Of a DNA stretch of 64,000 nucleotides, positions 1 to 5,259 are shown piece after piece. Under the pieces are notes generated by a model, which worked only from the letters and a program-made list of their open reading frames with translations, was not told the DNA's origin and made no database searches. Every line of letters starts with the position of its first letter. Positions within the stretch are counted from its first letter, which is position 1. Position numbers and translations under genes: made by a program. Source of the stretch: a virus; IMG/VR virus record IMGVR_UViG_3300033143_005712, positions 1 to 64,000 of that record; one strand, written 5' to 3'.

Positions 1-114
1 TAAGGCTATTATGTAAACCTTGGGATGTTTGGTGATTGGAATTGAGGGCTATAATGGTCTCTATTTTGGTGTACAACCAGATTGTACTATCAGAGTGACC
101 TTCAATGCGTTATA

Positions 115-138
115 AAACGAAGTTACTGAATATTGTAG
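115..138 (-). promoter_or_regulatory. Early element copy 1
   Basis: This copy has the conserved core AGTTACT, preceded by AAACGA and followed by an AT-rich half. It lies in the same orientation as the other six copies. The right end is degenerate (ATTGTAG instead of TGGTTG). No ORF start is visible on the minus strand between it and the window edge. Promoter function is inferred from the other copies. Confidence 0.5.
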
Positions 139-174
139 GCAATTAACAACCTAAATCAGGGGTAACAAGCTGGT

Positions 175-198
175 AAACGGGATTACTTGATGTGGTTG
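175..198 (-). promoter_or_regulatory. Early element copy 2 (degenerate core)
   Basis: The sequence has AAACG, TTACTT and TGTGGTTG at the same spacing as the other copies, but GGATT replaces AAGTT in the core. It lies only 37 bp from copy 1, so the two form a tandem pair. A function as a tandem promoter is inference. Confidence 0.45.
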
Positions 199-303
199 GT
201 TGTAGTTTTATAGAGTATCATTTGGTTAAATGACGGTGTCGGCAGGAAGCCAACACAGAATGGTGAAGGTAGTCTATTTTTATCACTAAATCAAGGGAAA
301 TAC

Positions 304-373
304 ACTAAAAGACTAAAAAACTAATAAACTAAAGGACTAATGGCCTACAATCTAAGGGACTAAAGGCTAAAAA
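304..373. repeat. 8-bp-period ACTAAARR tandem repeat
   Basis: Units begin with ACT at 304, 312, 320, 328, 336 and 359. Degenerate units start at 344, 351 and 366. The spacing is therefore 8 bp with two 7-bp steps. The array abuts the terminator of the minus-strand gene that ends at 497. It could be a protein-binding iteron array or a simple slippage repeat; the sequence does not decide. Confidence 0.7.
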
Positions 374-397
374 AAAAGTACACCCTTTAGGATGTAC
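369..397 (-). terminator. Intrinsic terminator of the 497-841 gene
   Basis: On the minus strand, arms GTACATCC and GGGTGTAC (378-397, one G-T pair) flank a TAAA loop and are followed by nine T residues (369-377). This is the standard rho-independent layout. It lies about 100 nt beyond the stop codon of the secreted-protein gene. Confidence 0.8.
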
Positions 398-496
398 TCT
401 GTTACTGTGGGGATTTCAACCCATCAGCCTTTAAGAAGATTGTAGAGTTAGTGTAAGGCTATTAATAACGCCTCATAGAAGCCTCCTTTCCAATGG

Positions 497-841
497 TTAT
501 AGACTATCAAACAGAGTTTTTAGTTCATCAGTCATAAATGTCCTGACATCTGCAACCCTTGTAGATTCAAAGATAACATCAGTCTGTAAAGGGTCATCAT
601 CGTCTAACATATCACGAAGATAGACTTTGTACACTGCATTTTCATACGCAATGGTGTATTGAAATGTACCCACATCAATAGTACTCGTAGTACGAGCCTT
701 AATCTGAGCAATAGCAACCTTGATGACTTTAACATCAGTATCAGTGATGGTTACTGATGGAGGGTCAACAGTCATAACAGTTTGTGCTTGCATAGTAATC
801 ATGCTAAGCAATAGGACGAAAGAAATAATGAATGTTTTCAT
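497..841 (-). CDS. Small predicted secreted protein
   Basis: This 114-aa protein has an N-terminal signal peptide: a Lys near the start, a hydrophobic core over residues 4-16 and a probable cleavage site near residues 19-21 (QAQ/T). The remainder is a single small domain, rich in Val, Ile and Thr at first and acidic near residues 77-85 (DDDD). There is no lipobox cysteine. I do not recognise the family. Early element copy 3 lies 29 bp upstream, and a strong terminator follows. It therefore looks like a one-gene early transcript. A phage-encoded exported early protein could act at the host envelope, for example in superinfection exclusion, but that is inference only. Confidence 0.7.
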   Translation of the reverse strand: MKTFIISFVLLLSMITMQAQTVMTVDPPSVTITDTDVKVIKVAIAQIKARTTSTIDVGTFQYTIAYENAVYKVYLRDMLDDDDPLQTDVIFESTRVADVRTFMTDELKTLFDSL

Positions 842-869
842 TGTACATAGTTTAGTTTATACTGCAATC

Positions 870-893
870 AAACGAAGTTACTCAATGTGGTTG
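870..893 (-). promoter_or_regulatory. Early element copy 3, upstream of the secreted-protein gene
   Basis: This is a full-length copy with AAACGAAGTTACT on the left and ATGTGGTTG on the right. On the minus strand it is followed by a second conserved block, CAGTATAAA, and the ATG at 841 lies 29 nt away. The same two-block layout occurs ahead of the genes starting at 1858 and 2117. Confidence 0.7.
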
Positions 894-905
894 ACGATAG
901 TAATA

Positions 906-989
906 AAGCAAGAATGCTGTGACGAGCTACATTTAGTACTCACTACGCTCTAAAGCCGTTCAGCTTATCATTGAGTTGCATTCTTGCTT
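906..989. ncRNA. Candidate structured RNA closed by a 12-bp stem
   Basis: Perfect 12-bp inverted arms (906-917 and 978-989, AAGCAAGAATGC and its complement) enclose a 60-nt interior. The interior has its own short pairings on the minus strand (AAGC/GCTT and GAGC/GCTC). This gives a multibranched fold on either strand. The closing stem is too long and the loops do not fit a tRNA. No early element lies directly upstream on the minus strand, so the promoter and direction are unknown. It may be a regulatory RNA, a processing site or a cruciform. Confidence 0.4.
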
Positions 990-1011
990 AGTATGACACT
1001 AAATCTAAGAC

Positions 1012-1037
1012 CCACGCATAGTATCACAACTACGTGG
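1012..1037. other. Hairpin CCACG/CGTGG
   Basis: The arms CCACG (1012-1016) and CGTGG (1033-1037) are extended by TAGT/ACTA with a CA bulge. A second short inverted repeat, ATGTTG/CAACAT, follows at 1041-1076. No T-run follows either hairpin, so these are not classic terminators. Confidence 0.4.
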
Positions 1038-1084
1038 CGAATGTTGATGCTTGGTGGTGCAGCTCTATGGCAACATCTTCAAAT

Positions 1085-1113
1085 AACCCCTCAACTTCGT
1101 TGGTTGAGGGGTT
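1085..1113 (-). terminator. Terminator of the 1126-1419 gene
   Basis: A perfect 11-bp stem (AACCCCTCAAC / GTTGAGGGGTT) with a 7-nt loop starts 13 nt beyond the stop codon on the minus strand. It is followed by TTATTTG. The stem is strong and the T-tract is modest. Confidence 0.75.
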
Positions 1114-1125
1114 CAGCATCAATGT

Positions 1126-1419
1126 CTATTTGACATAGAGCCACTTGAGTTTCATAGGGGCATCACCTTCTTCGGCATCATCAGGTGTATAATCACGCTC
1201 TTTGATATCAAACATATCAAGGTCAAGCTCGATAACTGCGTCAACAGTCTGCTCTTCCAGCGTTTTGATATAATAAGTGCGAATGCCTGTTTTAGGGACA
1301 TTACCAAGACCTGCAATGTGTACCGTAGCACCGTCTTCTGTCTCGGTCTTCAGAGTGACGATGAAACCACCATTAGATGATTCGGTACAACTTGTAACAT
1401 TAAGCTGAACTTTGTTCAT
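1126..1419 (-). CDS. Small acidic early protein, unknown function
   Basis: I chose the ATG at 1419, giving 97 aa (starting MNKVQLNV). An in-frame start at 1461 would add a hydrophobic 14-residue leader that abuts the promoter-like element. The protein alternates Val/Ile/Thr-rich strand-like segments with acidic stretches (ELDLDMFD; DDAEEGDAP near the C-terminus) and ends in KLKWLYVK. The composition would fit a small beta-barrel, but no family is recognised. Early element copy 4 lies 43 nt upstream and a strong terminator follows, so it is probably a monocistronic early gene. Confidence 0.65.
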   Translation of the reverse strand: MNKVQLNVTSCTESSNGGFIVTLKTETEDGATVHIAGLGNVPKTGIRTYYIKTLEEQTVDAVIELDLDMFDIKERDYTPDDAEEGDAPMKLKWLYVK

Positions 1420-1461
1420 GGCTATAAAGTATAAGTGAATAAATAAATTAATATCGAGCAC

Positions 1462-1485
1462 ATACGGAGTTACTTTATGTAGTTG
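1462..1485 (-). promoter_or_regulatory. Early element copy 4, upstream of the 1126-1419 gene
   Basis: The copy has ATACGGAGTTACT on the left and ATGTAGTTG on the right. The second conserved block on the minus strand is present as GATATTAAT. The distance to the preferred start codon is 43 nt. Confidence 0.65.
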
Positions 1486-1491
1486 TAGCTA

Positions 1492-1600
1492 GATAAAAGA
1501 AGAGAAGCCCACTACTAAGCTCCTCAATACTTCCTACAAGGGTCTTATTCCTCATTGCTCCCCATTTTGTCTAATGAATAGTGTGATGAAGCTGTGAGAA
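1492..1600 (-). ncRNA. Candidate ~100-nt small RNA unit
   Basis: Early element copy 5 (1602-1625) would start a minus-strand transcript here. A terminator-like hairpin lies at 1502-1525 (GAGGAGC / GCTTCTC with one G-T pair and a 10-nt loop), followed by TTCTTTTATC. The only ATG-initiated frames between them are a 6-codon ORF and a 26-codon ORF that runs through the hairpin. Neither is convincing. A promoter, a terminator and no good ORF suggest a small RNA, but a microprotein is not excluded. Confidence 0.4.
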
Positions 1601-1601
1601 T

Positions 1602-1625
1602 AAACGAAGTTACTTAATATGGTTG
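1602..1625 (-). promoter_or_regulatory. Early element copy 5, upstream of the candidate sRNA
   Basis: This is a full-length match: AAACGAAGTTACT followed by ATATGGTTG. It sits directly beside the terminator of the 1646-1858 gene and points into the ORF-poor interval 1492-1600. The second block is weaker here (TCACAGC). Confidence 0.6.
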
Positions 1626-1630
1626 GGCTA

Positions 1631-1660
1631 AGAAAAATAGTGAGACTACAGCCCCACTAT
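1631..1660 (-). terminator. Terminator overlapping the end of the 1646-1858 gene
   Basis: On the minus strand, ATAGTG and CACTAT arms (1637-1660) with a 12-nt loop are followed by TTTTTCTT. The hairpin includes the stop codon of the upstream gene. Confidence 0.55.
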
Positions 1661-1858
1661 ACCTAACTCTTTCTGTACCTCGAAGTTGGTTGACTTGGCT
1701 CTTTTACAAGCCTCTCTTTGCAGTGCATCACGTACTTCACAGTACTGACGATGTTGAACATACTCGTTGGCTTTCCAATGCTTGTATTGTAATGCATCAG
1801 CTTCAACAATAGCTTCATTAAGCTCTTTAACTGTCATTTGATTGATATGTCGTTTCAT
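1646..1858 (-). CDS. Small helical early protein, unknown function
   Basis: This 70-aa protein is mostly charged and probably all helical, with Glu, Lys, Arg and Gln on a regular Ala/Leu background and no membrane segment. The start is ATG at 1858. Early element copy 6 (1889-1912) lies 31 nt upstream with its second block (CAGTATTAAT) well conserved, and a terminator overlaps the stop codon. The layout of one promoter, one gene and one terminator matches its neighbours. I do not recognise the family. A small helical early protein could bind a host enzyme or DNA, but nothing in the sequence says which. Confidence 0.65.
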   Translation of the reverse strand: MKRHINQMTVKELNEAIVEADALQYKHWKANEYVQHRQYCEVRDALQREACKRAKSTNFEVQKELGIVGL

Positions 1859-1888
1859 GATATCATAGTGTTAATTAATACTGAGAAC

Positions 1889-1912
1889 ATACGGAGTTAC
1901 TTCATGTGGTTA
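1889..1912 (-). promoter_or_regulatory. Early element copy 6, upstream of the 1646-1858 gene
   Basis: ATACGGAGTTACTTC is followed by ATGTGGTTA. On the minus strand the downstream block CAGTATTAAT is present, and the ATG at 1858 is 31 nt away. Confidence 0.7.
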
Positions 1913-1926
1913 TACTAAGAGGTAAA

Positions 1927-1951
1927 GTAAGAGGACATTACATCCTCTTAC
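1927..1951 (-). terminator. Terminator overlapping the end of the 1938-2117 gene
   Basis: A perfect 9-bp stem (GTAAGAGGA / TCCTCTTAC) with a 7-nt loop contains the stop codon of the small membrane-protein gene. A short TTT follows on the minus strand. The stem is strong and the T-tract weak. Confidence 0.6.
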
Positions 1952-2117
1952 TGTGGAGTACCCATCCTTGTATACAGATGGCAACAGGAAACATACCGGC
2001 TACACTAAACACAACCATCATACCACTAAAAGGCATGAGTGTGTATATTGCTATGTTACCTGATATGATGATGATAACAACAACGGTAAGGCTGATGAGG
2101 TCTTTATGATGTGTCAT
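1938..2117 (-). CDS. 59-aa two-helix membrane protein
   Basis: I translated this ORF by hand. It starts with ATG at 2117 and reads MTHHKDLISL, then a hydrophobic stretch at about residues 8-24 (rich in Val and Ile), a short turn, a second hydrophobic stretch at about 30-50, and a short basic tail ending HSKRM. It looks like a small inner-membrane hairpin protein. Early element copy 7 is 33 nt upstream with the second block (CAGTATTAAT) intact, and a terminator hairpin covers the stop codon. This regulatory framing is the main argument that such a short ORF is real. Function is unknown. Small phage membrane proteins of this kind can be antiholins or exclusion factors, but that is only a guess. 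Confidence 0.6.
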   Translation of the reverse strand: MTHHKDLISLTVVVIIIISGNIAIYTLMPFSGMMVVFSVAGMFPVAICIQGWVLHSKRM

Positions 2118-2149
2118 GATAGTAGAGTTTTAAGATTAATACTGTAATC

Positions 2150-2173
2150 ATACGGAGTTACTTCATGTTGTGT
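2150..2173 (-). promoter_or_regulatory. Early element copy 7, upstream of the 59-aa membrane-protein gene
   Basis: ATACGGAGTTACTTC is followed by ATGTTGTGT. The minus-strand second block, GATTACAGTATTAAT, is the best preserved of the set, and the ATG at 2117 is 33 nt away. Confidence 0.65.
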
Positions 2174-2461
2174 TGTTAGGTGTAGTGTGGTGTGGTAGAG
2201 TAGTAGTATGTATAGCAGTAGGTATTATATGTCGGGAGAGATTTACTGATGAGACTCTTTCTACAGATGGACTCGTAAAATGCCTTTCCTGCAGAGAGGA
2301 GGGGGGGGAGGTTCAAAAACTCGGAAACGGAAGGGGCCTCTTTTTTAGGGACACCCACACCTTCACACTCCTCACTTTCTGTAGTACACTCACTGTGACC
2401 CAATTCACTACAAAGTAAAAATAAATATGAACATTTATGTACATTTTCATCTTTACTACAC

Positions 2462-2469
2462 TATCTTTG
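2462..2469 (+). promoter_or_regulatory. Bacteroidales-type -7 element (TATCTTTG) ahead of the late operon
   Basis: TATCTTTG fits the TAnnTTTG -7 consensus of the Bacteroidales primary sigma factor. It lies 32 nt before the first plus-strand gene (2501). No clear TTTG -33 element is seen; TTTT occurs at about 2444-2447. A short palindrome, ATGTACAT (2437-2444), lies just upstream and could be an operator. Confidence 0.5.
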
Positions 2470-2500
2470 TAGTTACAAGTAACGAAAAAGAAGAGCAATT

Positions 2501-2839
2501 ATGACAATAACTAAAGTTTTAAAACTATCGGCTATTGAGTACTATAACACGCACCTGCAGCTTATCAATCCTCTATTACCTGTGCATCTTACGCCCAAGG
2601 AAATTGAGATTTTGGCTAACTTTATGTCTTTTACAGGAATCTTGGCCGAGGATAGATTTGGTGCAACAGCGAGAAAGAAAGTTAAAACTACTATGAAACT
2701 TTCAAATGCAGGATTATCTAACTATATGAGGACTCTCAAAGACAAAGGATTTATTACGACTAATAAAATACTCCCGATTCTATTTCCTGAGAATGGCTCA
2801 CAGTTATATCAATTTAAACTAACTAACTACGAATTTTAA
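2501..2839 (+). CDS. Winged-helix DNA-binding regulator
   Basis: This is a 112-aa protein. Residues ~25-95 fit a winged helix-turn-helix. A helix starts at LTPKEIEILANFM, and a basic recognition region (ARKKVKTTMKLSNAGLSNYM) leads to an ALKDKGFI-like helix, here TLKDKGFITTN, which is typical of the start of the wing in MarR/replication-regulator folds. It is the first gene of the plus-strand operon and sits directly behind a host-type -7 element, so it could control the switch between leftward early and rightward late transcription. The fold is called from sequence pattern; the regulatory role is inferred from position. Confidence 0.65.
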   Translation: MTITKVLKLSAIEYYNTHLQLINPLLPVHLTPKEIEILANFMSFTGILAEDRFGATARKKVKTTMKLSNAGLSNYMRTLKDKGFITTNKILPILFPENGSQLYQFKLTNYEF

Positions 2840-2849
2840 ACTTAAAATC

Positions 2850-3035
2850 ATGGCAAATCCAGATAAGAAACCAAAAAAAACCAAAGTAGTATATAAGAAA
2901 GCAAAAAAATCTCCTCCTGCAAAGAAAGTACCGGGAAAAGCAACGAAAGGAGTGAGGTCTGTAAAAGGAAAAACACTTGCTGAACTTAAAGCTGAACGCT
3001 TGGAAGCAAAAAGAAAACAAATGAGGAAAAAATAA
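2850..3035 (+). CDS. Lysine-rich histone-tail-like small protein 1
   Basis: This 61-aa protein is very basic, with Lys dominating throughout, interspersed with Pro, Ala and Val (for example KKPKKTKVVYKK and KKSPPAKKVPGKATKG). It ends in a likely short helix (AELKAERLEAKRKQMRKK). The composition resembles histone H1 or bacterial HctA/AlgP-type tails and predicts a disordered nucleic-acid-binding protein. Two more genes of the same type (5260-5607 and 5607-5840) lie just before the terminase. A role in condensing or packaging phage DNA, or as an internal virion protein, is inference. Confidence 0.7.
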   Translation: MANPDKKPKKTKVVYKKAKKSPPAKKVPGKATKGVRSVKGKTLAELKAERLEAKRKQMRKK

Positions 3036-3036
3036 T

Positions 3037-3198
3037 ATGAGTCCTAGCGAATTACATTATCTCAGCACTGAAGGAATACAAACTAGACGACCTTATCCTA
3101 CTAAAGAAGAATTGGACAAAGTAAGAGATGAATATGGAGATGGATATATAATATATGGTGGATATGGCTGCATAAATATTTATGAAATACCAACTTAA
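3037..3198 (+). CDS. 53-aa conserved-looking small protein
   Basis: I translated this ORF by hand: ATG at 3037, TAA at 3196-3198. It is a soluble protein with a Tyr/Gly-rich C-terminal half (GDGYIIYGGYG, then INIYEIPT). It sits directly after the basic protein gene (1-nt gap) and overlaps the next gene by 17 nt, which fits the tight packing of the cluster. The family is not recognised. Confidence 0.55.
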   Translation: MSPSELHYLSTEGIQTRRPYPTKEELDKVRDEYGDGYIIYGGYGCINIYEIPT

Positions 3199-3385
3199 CA
3201 TGATAAAATTCATAACCCGTTATTCGATAGTACTAATTATATGTACAGCTTTGGGATTCTTCATTCCGGTCTTGATAAGAGATTATTACAAATCAACTGA
3301 CATTGCTTATGCCGGAGCAGGTTTTATCTTAGGATTACTCATTTCATGGTATATGGAAGATGAACGATTAATTAAACACAAATGA
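3182..3385 (+). CDS. Small two-helix membrane protein
   Basis: This 67-aa protein has hydrophobic segments at about residues 14-31 and 40-57 separated by a short polar loop (RDYYKSTD), with a charged C-terminal tail. An alternative ATG at 3200, right after the previous stop, would remove six residues without touching the membrane segments. It overlaps the next gene by 4 nt. Function is unknown. It lies far from the lysis cassette, so I do not call it a holin. Confidence 0.55.
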   Translation: MKYQLNMIKFITRYSIVLIICTALGFFIPVLIRDYYKSTDIAYAGAGFILGLLISWYMEDERLIKHK

Positions 3386-3567
3386 ATGAAGCTAAAAGAC
3401 CTCCTCTTGGTGTAATGCCAAGACAAATATGGCTACAGAAAAGATTTGATGACTTGATTGAAGCTGTAGATAGATTCAAGAAAGCAAATACTGAAATACC
3501 GAGAGAATGGTATAAAGAAATTGGAGACCTTGCACTAAAACTAACTGAAAATGAAACGACTCACTGA
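3382..3567 (+). CDS. Small phage protein with MPRQIW motif
   Basis: This is a 61-aa soluble protein. The pattern MPRQIWLQKRFDDLIEAVDR, followed by IPREWYKEI, resembles a small protein common in tailed phages upstream of or near the packaging genes (MPR-x-IW..., then IP-x-EW). The family has no known function. It overlaps both neighbours (4 nt upstream, 17 nt downstream), so translation is probably coupled. Confidence 0.6.
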   Translation: MNEAKRPPLGVMPRQIWLQKRFDDLIEAVDRFKKANTEIPREWYKEIGDLALKLTENETTH

Positions 3568-3748
3568 CAAGTACAAAATTGACCTTACATTAAGAATGTA
3601 CAGGTCGAACAATCTTACGTTGGAAAAAGCCACAACTGACATACTAAAATTTTATTCCAATAGTATGAGATTCAATACTACCAATTTTATCAGGGGTATT
3701 ATAATAGGAGCAGCAATAGCATCAATGGTTATAAAATATGTATTATGA
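3551..3748 (+). CDS. Small tail-anchored membrane protein
   Basis: This 65-aa protein has a soluble N-terminal helix-rich part and a single hydrophobic segment at the C-terminus (about residues 47-64, with GxxxG-like glycines), which predicts a tail anchor. It overlaps the neighbouring genes by 17 and 4 nt. The family is not recognised. Confidence 0.5.
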   Translation: MKRLTDKYKIDLTLRMYRSNNLTLEKATTDILKFYSNSMRFNTTNFIRGIIIGAAIASMVIKYVL

Positions 3749-3957
3749 ATCAGGACGAAGAAGCAATTCTGCAACTAGAAAAACTTATCCATCTGTCAAA
3801 GGCATTGATGGGAAATCCAAAGTTGGCAATAATAATTACAATAGGTAATGAACCTCCAATCGGTATCAGTAATAATGAGAATATGAAGATTGTTCTCAAG
3901 AGGGAGATAGTGGAGGTGGTAAATTTTATGAACAACAAGCCAAATACTTATGAATGA
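3745..3957 (+). CDS. Small soluble protein, unknown
   Basis: This 70-aa protein starts at ATG 3745, which overlaps the previous stop by 4 nt (ATGA). An N-terminal helix (EEAILQLEKLIHLSKALM) is followed by a beta-strand-like segment (LAIIITIGNE) and a C-terminal helix. No motif is recognised. Overlaps on both sides support it as part of the cluster. Confidence 0.5.
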   Translation: MNQDEEAILQLEKLIHLSKALMGNPKLAIIITIGNEPPIGISNNENMKIVLKREIVEVVNFMNNKPNTYE

Positions 3958-4303
3958 AAAGCGTAATCTGCTTATTGAAGAATACTGGAACTCTCTCGTT
4001 GATAAACCAGACCTTACATTCAAAGAGTTCGAGAGTATTTGTAAGACACCGTTCTGGCATATTCGTAAGAGATTGGCAGAAGAAGTTCTTTATGATATTC
4101 GCTTAAAAGGATTAGGAATATTTACTCCTTCTTCATCTTCACTGTTTCACATGTTGAAGCTGATGGAAAATAAGCATATAAATGGAAATATGAGTGATAA
4201 GATGTATATTGAAAGAGTCATAACGATTACAAATTACATACGTGCAAGGCCCGACAGATTCGAACACTTAAAAGAAAGACTGACAACATGGATATCTTTA
4301 TGA
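3950..4303 (+). CDS. 117-aa helical protein of the pre-terminase cluster
   Basis: This protein is predominantly helical, with many aromatic and basic residues (EYWNSL, TPFWHIRKRLAEEVLYDIR) and no membrane segment. It overlaps the previous gene by 8 nt and the next by 16 nt. Its position two genes before a candidate small-terminase position makes a role in packaging possible, but I see no diagnostic helix-turn-helix. Confidence 0.5.
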   Translation: MNEKRNLLIEEYWNSLVDKPDLTFKEFESICKTPFWHIRKRLAEEVLYDIRLKGLGIFTPSSSSLFHMLKLMENKHINGNMSDKMYIERVITITNYIRARPDRFEHLKERLTTWISL

Positions 4304-4866
4304 TACAGAATAATATAGTAGTTCCAACACCAGAGGCATTATTGATTTATCCATTCTCTTCAATATGGGAACAAAACGATAAATCTGTTGCGATGCTTAA
4401 ACTCTCTTATATAGAGTTTATGTGTTCACGAAAGAGGAGTAATCCGTTTATTGATTATCATGAAAATGACCGGCAAGAGAAGGTGCTCACATCTCTTTTT
4501 CCTAATGACGAGGAGAAGAATTATGAAATCATTACTGAGGATAATTTGGTTAAAATTGCAATGGCAACATATAATAGAATGCAAGATGAGGCATCTCCTA
4601 GTTTGAAGTTTTATGAGGCATCATTGATTGCTGCAGAACAGATGGTAGATTTTTTTACTACCTTTGACTTGTCTGAATTGAACATGAAGACTGGAAATCC
4701 TTTATATAAGCCGGCAGATATTACAAGAGCTTTGAAAGATGTGGATGTTGTACTCAAGACAATGAATGCACTCAAAAGCAAAGTAATCCAAGAGCTTTAT
4801 GATGATAGTAAAGCAAAAGGAGGAAGAGAAATTAATTATTTTGAAAGAGCACCTAACGAAAAATAA
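4288..4866 (+). CDS. Conserved crAss-like protein upstream of the terminase (possible small terminase)
   Basis: This is a 192-aa protein. The N-terminal half has aromatic/hydrophobic helices (SSIWEQNDKSVAMLKLSYIEFM). The central and C-terminal part is a helical bundle with the pattern LKFYEASLIAAEQMVDFF, then YKPADITRALKDVDVVLKTM. From memory, proteins of this pattern occur at the same place in other crAss-like phages. The position (close upstream of the large terminase), size and all-helical content would suit a small terminase subunit. That assignment is inference. Structure prediction showing a ring-forming helix-turn-helix would support it. Confidence 0.5.
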   Translation: MDIFMIQNNIVVPTPEALLIYPFSSIWEQNDKSVAMLKLSYIEFMCSRKRSNPFIDYHENDRQEKVLTSLFPNDEEKNYEIITEDNLVKIAMATYNRMQDEASPSLKFYEASLIAAEQMVDFFTTFDLSELNMKTGNPLYKPADITRALKDVDVVLKTMNALKSKVIQELYDDSKAKGGREINYFERAPNEK

Positions 4867-4867
4867 T

Positions 4868-5119
4868 ATGGCAACGCTAAAATCATTCAAACAAGTAATT
4901 ATCGAAACAGTAGACAGAAAAATGTTGGCTGAAATATTGGATACAATTATGATTGATACGCAAAAAACGTATGTAGTTGGCAAGACAGCAACAATATTAC
5001 CATCAGACCGTATTGATAACCAAATGGCGATAGAATTTAGCGAACCTGTAAAACAAAAACATGATGAAAAACCTGACATGCATAATCCAATGGGAAGTGC
5101 AGCTCAGGGAAAGACTTAA
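4868..5119 (+). CDS. Small acidic/basic mixed protein, unknown
   Basis: I chose ATG 4868, giving 83 aa (starting MATLKSFKQ). A longer reading from 4799 would overlap the previous gene by 68 nt. The N-terminal ~55 residues look like a compact alpha/beta domain. The C-terminal 25 residues are charged and probably disordered. The family is not recognised. Confidence 0.5.
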   Translation: MATLKSFKQVIIETVDRKMLAEILDTIMIDTQKTYVVGKTATILPSDRIDNQMAIEFSEPVKQKHDEKPDMHNPMGSAAQGKT

Positions 5120-5252
5120 CAAGGAACTCCCTGAAGGCACTTACCCTGTAGGTACACGTTATGGACTACCTATCTACGCTGGTAAAGAAGGGAGAATTAA
5201 CCTCGAAGTTGAAATGGAAAAGGAAGTTCGTAGACTAATGATGTGTAACTAA
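5061..5252 (+). CDS. Small protein overlapping its upstream neighbour, unknown
   Basis: This is 63 aa from ATG 5061, which overlaps the previous gene by 59 nt. A GTG at 5097 would give about 51 aa and a smaller overlap; I cannot decide. The part after the overlap (LPEGTYPVGTRYGLPIYAGK) looks like genuine folded sequence, whereas the first 12 residues look like out-of-frame translation. That favours the internal start. Confidence 0.4.
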   Translation: MMKNLTCIIQWEVQLRERLNKELPEGTYPVGTRYGLPIYAGKEGRINLEVEMEKEVRRLMMCN

Positions 5253-5259
5253 TATTACT

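Larger units (their letters stand above)
1..496. other. Gene-poor left end (no supported CDS)
   Basis: I see no credible coding region here. The stretch holds two copies of the 24-bp early element (115-138 and 175-198), an 8-bp-period tandem repeat (304-373) and a minus-strand terminator (369-397) for the gene at 497-841. On the minus strand downstream of the element at 115 there is no ATG before the window edge. Any transcript started there is either noncoding, uses another start codon, or begins its gene outside the window. Confidence 0.6.
842..1125. other. Intergenic region with stacked hairpins
   Basis: No supported CDS lies in this stretch. It contains early element copy 3 (870-893), a candidate structured RNA (906-989), two further hairpins (1012-1037 and 1041-1076) and the terminator at 1085-1113. 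Confidence 0.6.
2118..2500. other. Divergent control region between leftward and rightward genes
   Basis: This region separates the leftward early units from the rightward late operon. It holds early element copy 7 (2150-2173), a G8 homopolymer (2301-2308) in a G-rich tract, a T6 run (2341-2346) after GGGGCCTC, and a host-type promoter motif (2462-2469). Overlapping ORFs on both strands (about 2170-2498) have unnatural composition or TTG starts, and I do not support them. Confidence 0.5.

Noticed and set aside
906-989. Possible tRNA
   Set aside because: The 12-bp closing stem, missing anticodon arm geometry and lack of a T-loop signature do not fit a tRNA.
1475-1555. 26-codon minus-strand ORF downstream of element copy 5
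   Set aside because: It runs through a terminator-like hairpin and into the next promoter element, so a small RNA is more likely than a protein. Not fully excluded.
2170-2498. Overlapping ORFs on both strands in the divergent control region
   Set aside because: They have TTG starts or low-complexity composition, no early element at the right distance, and they cross the G tract and promoter motif.
3182-3385. Holin call for the small membrane protein
   Set aside because: It is far from the endolysin, in the pre-terminase cluster; the holin-like gene at 25699 directly precedes the endolysin.
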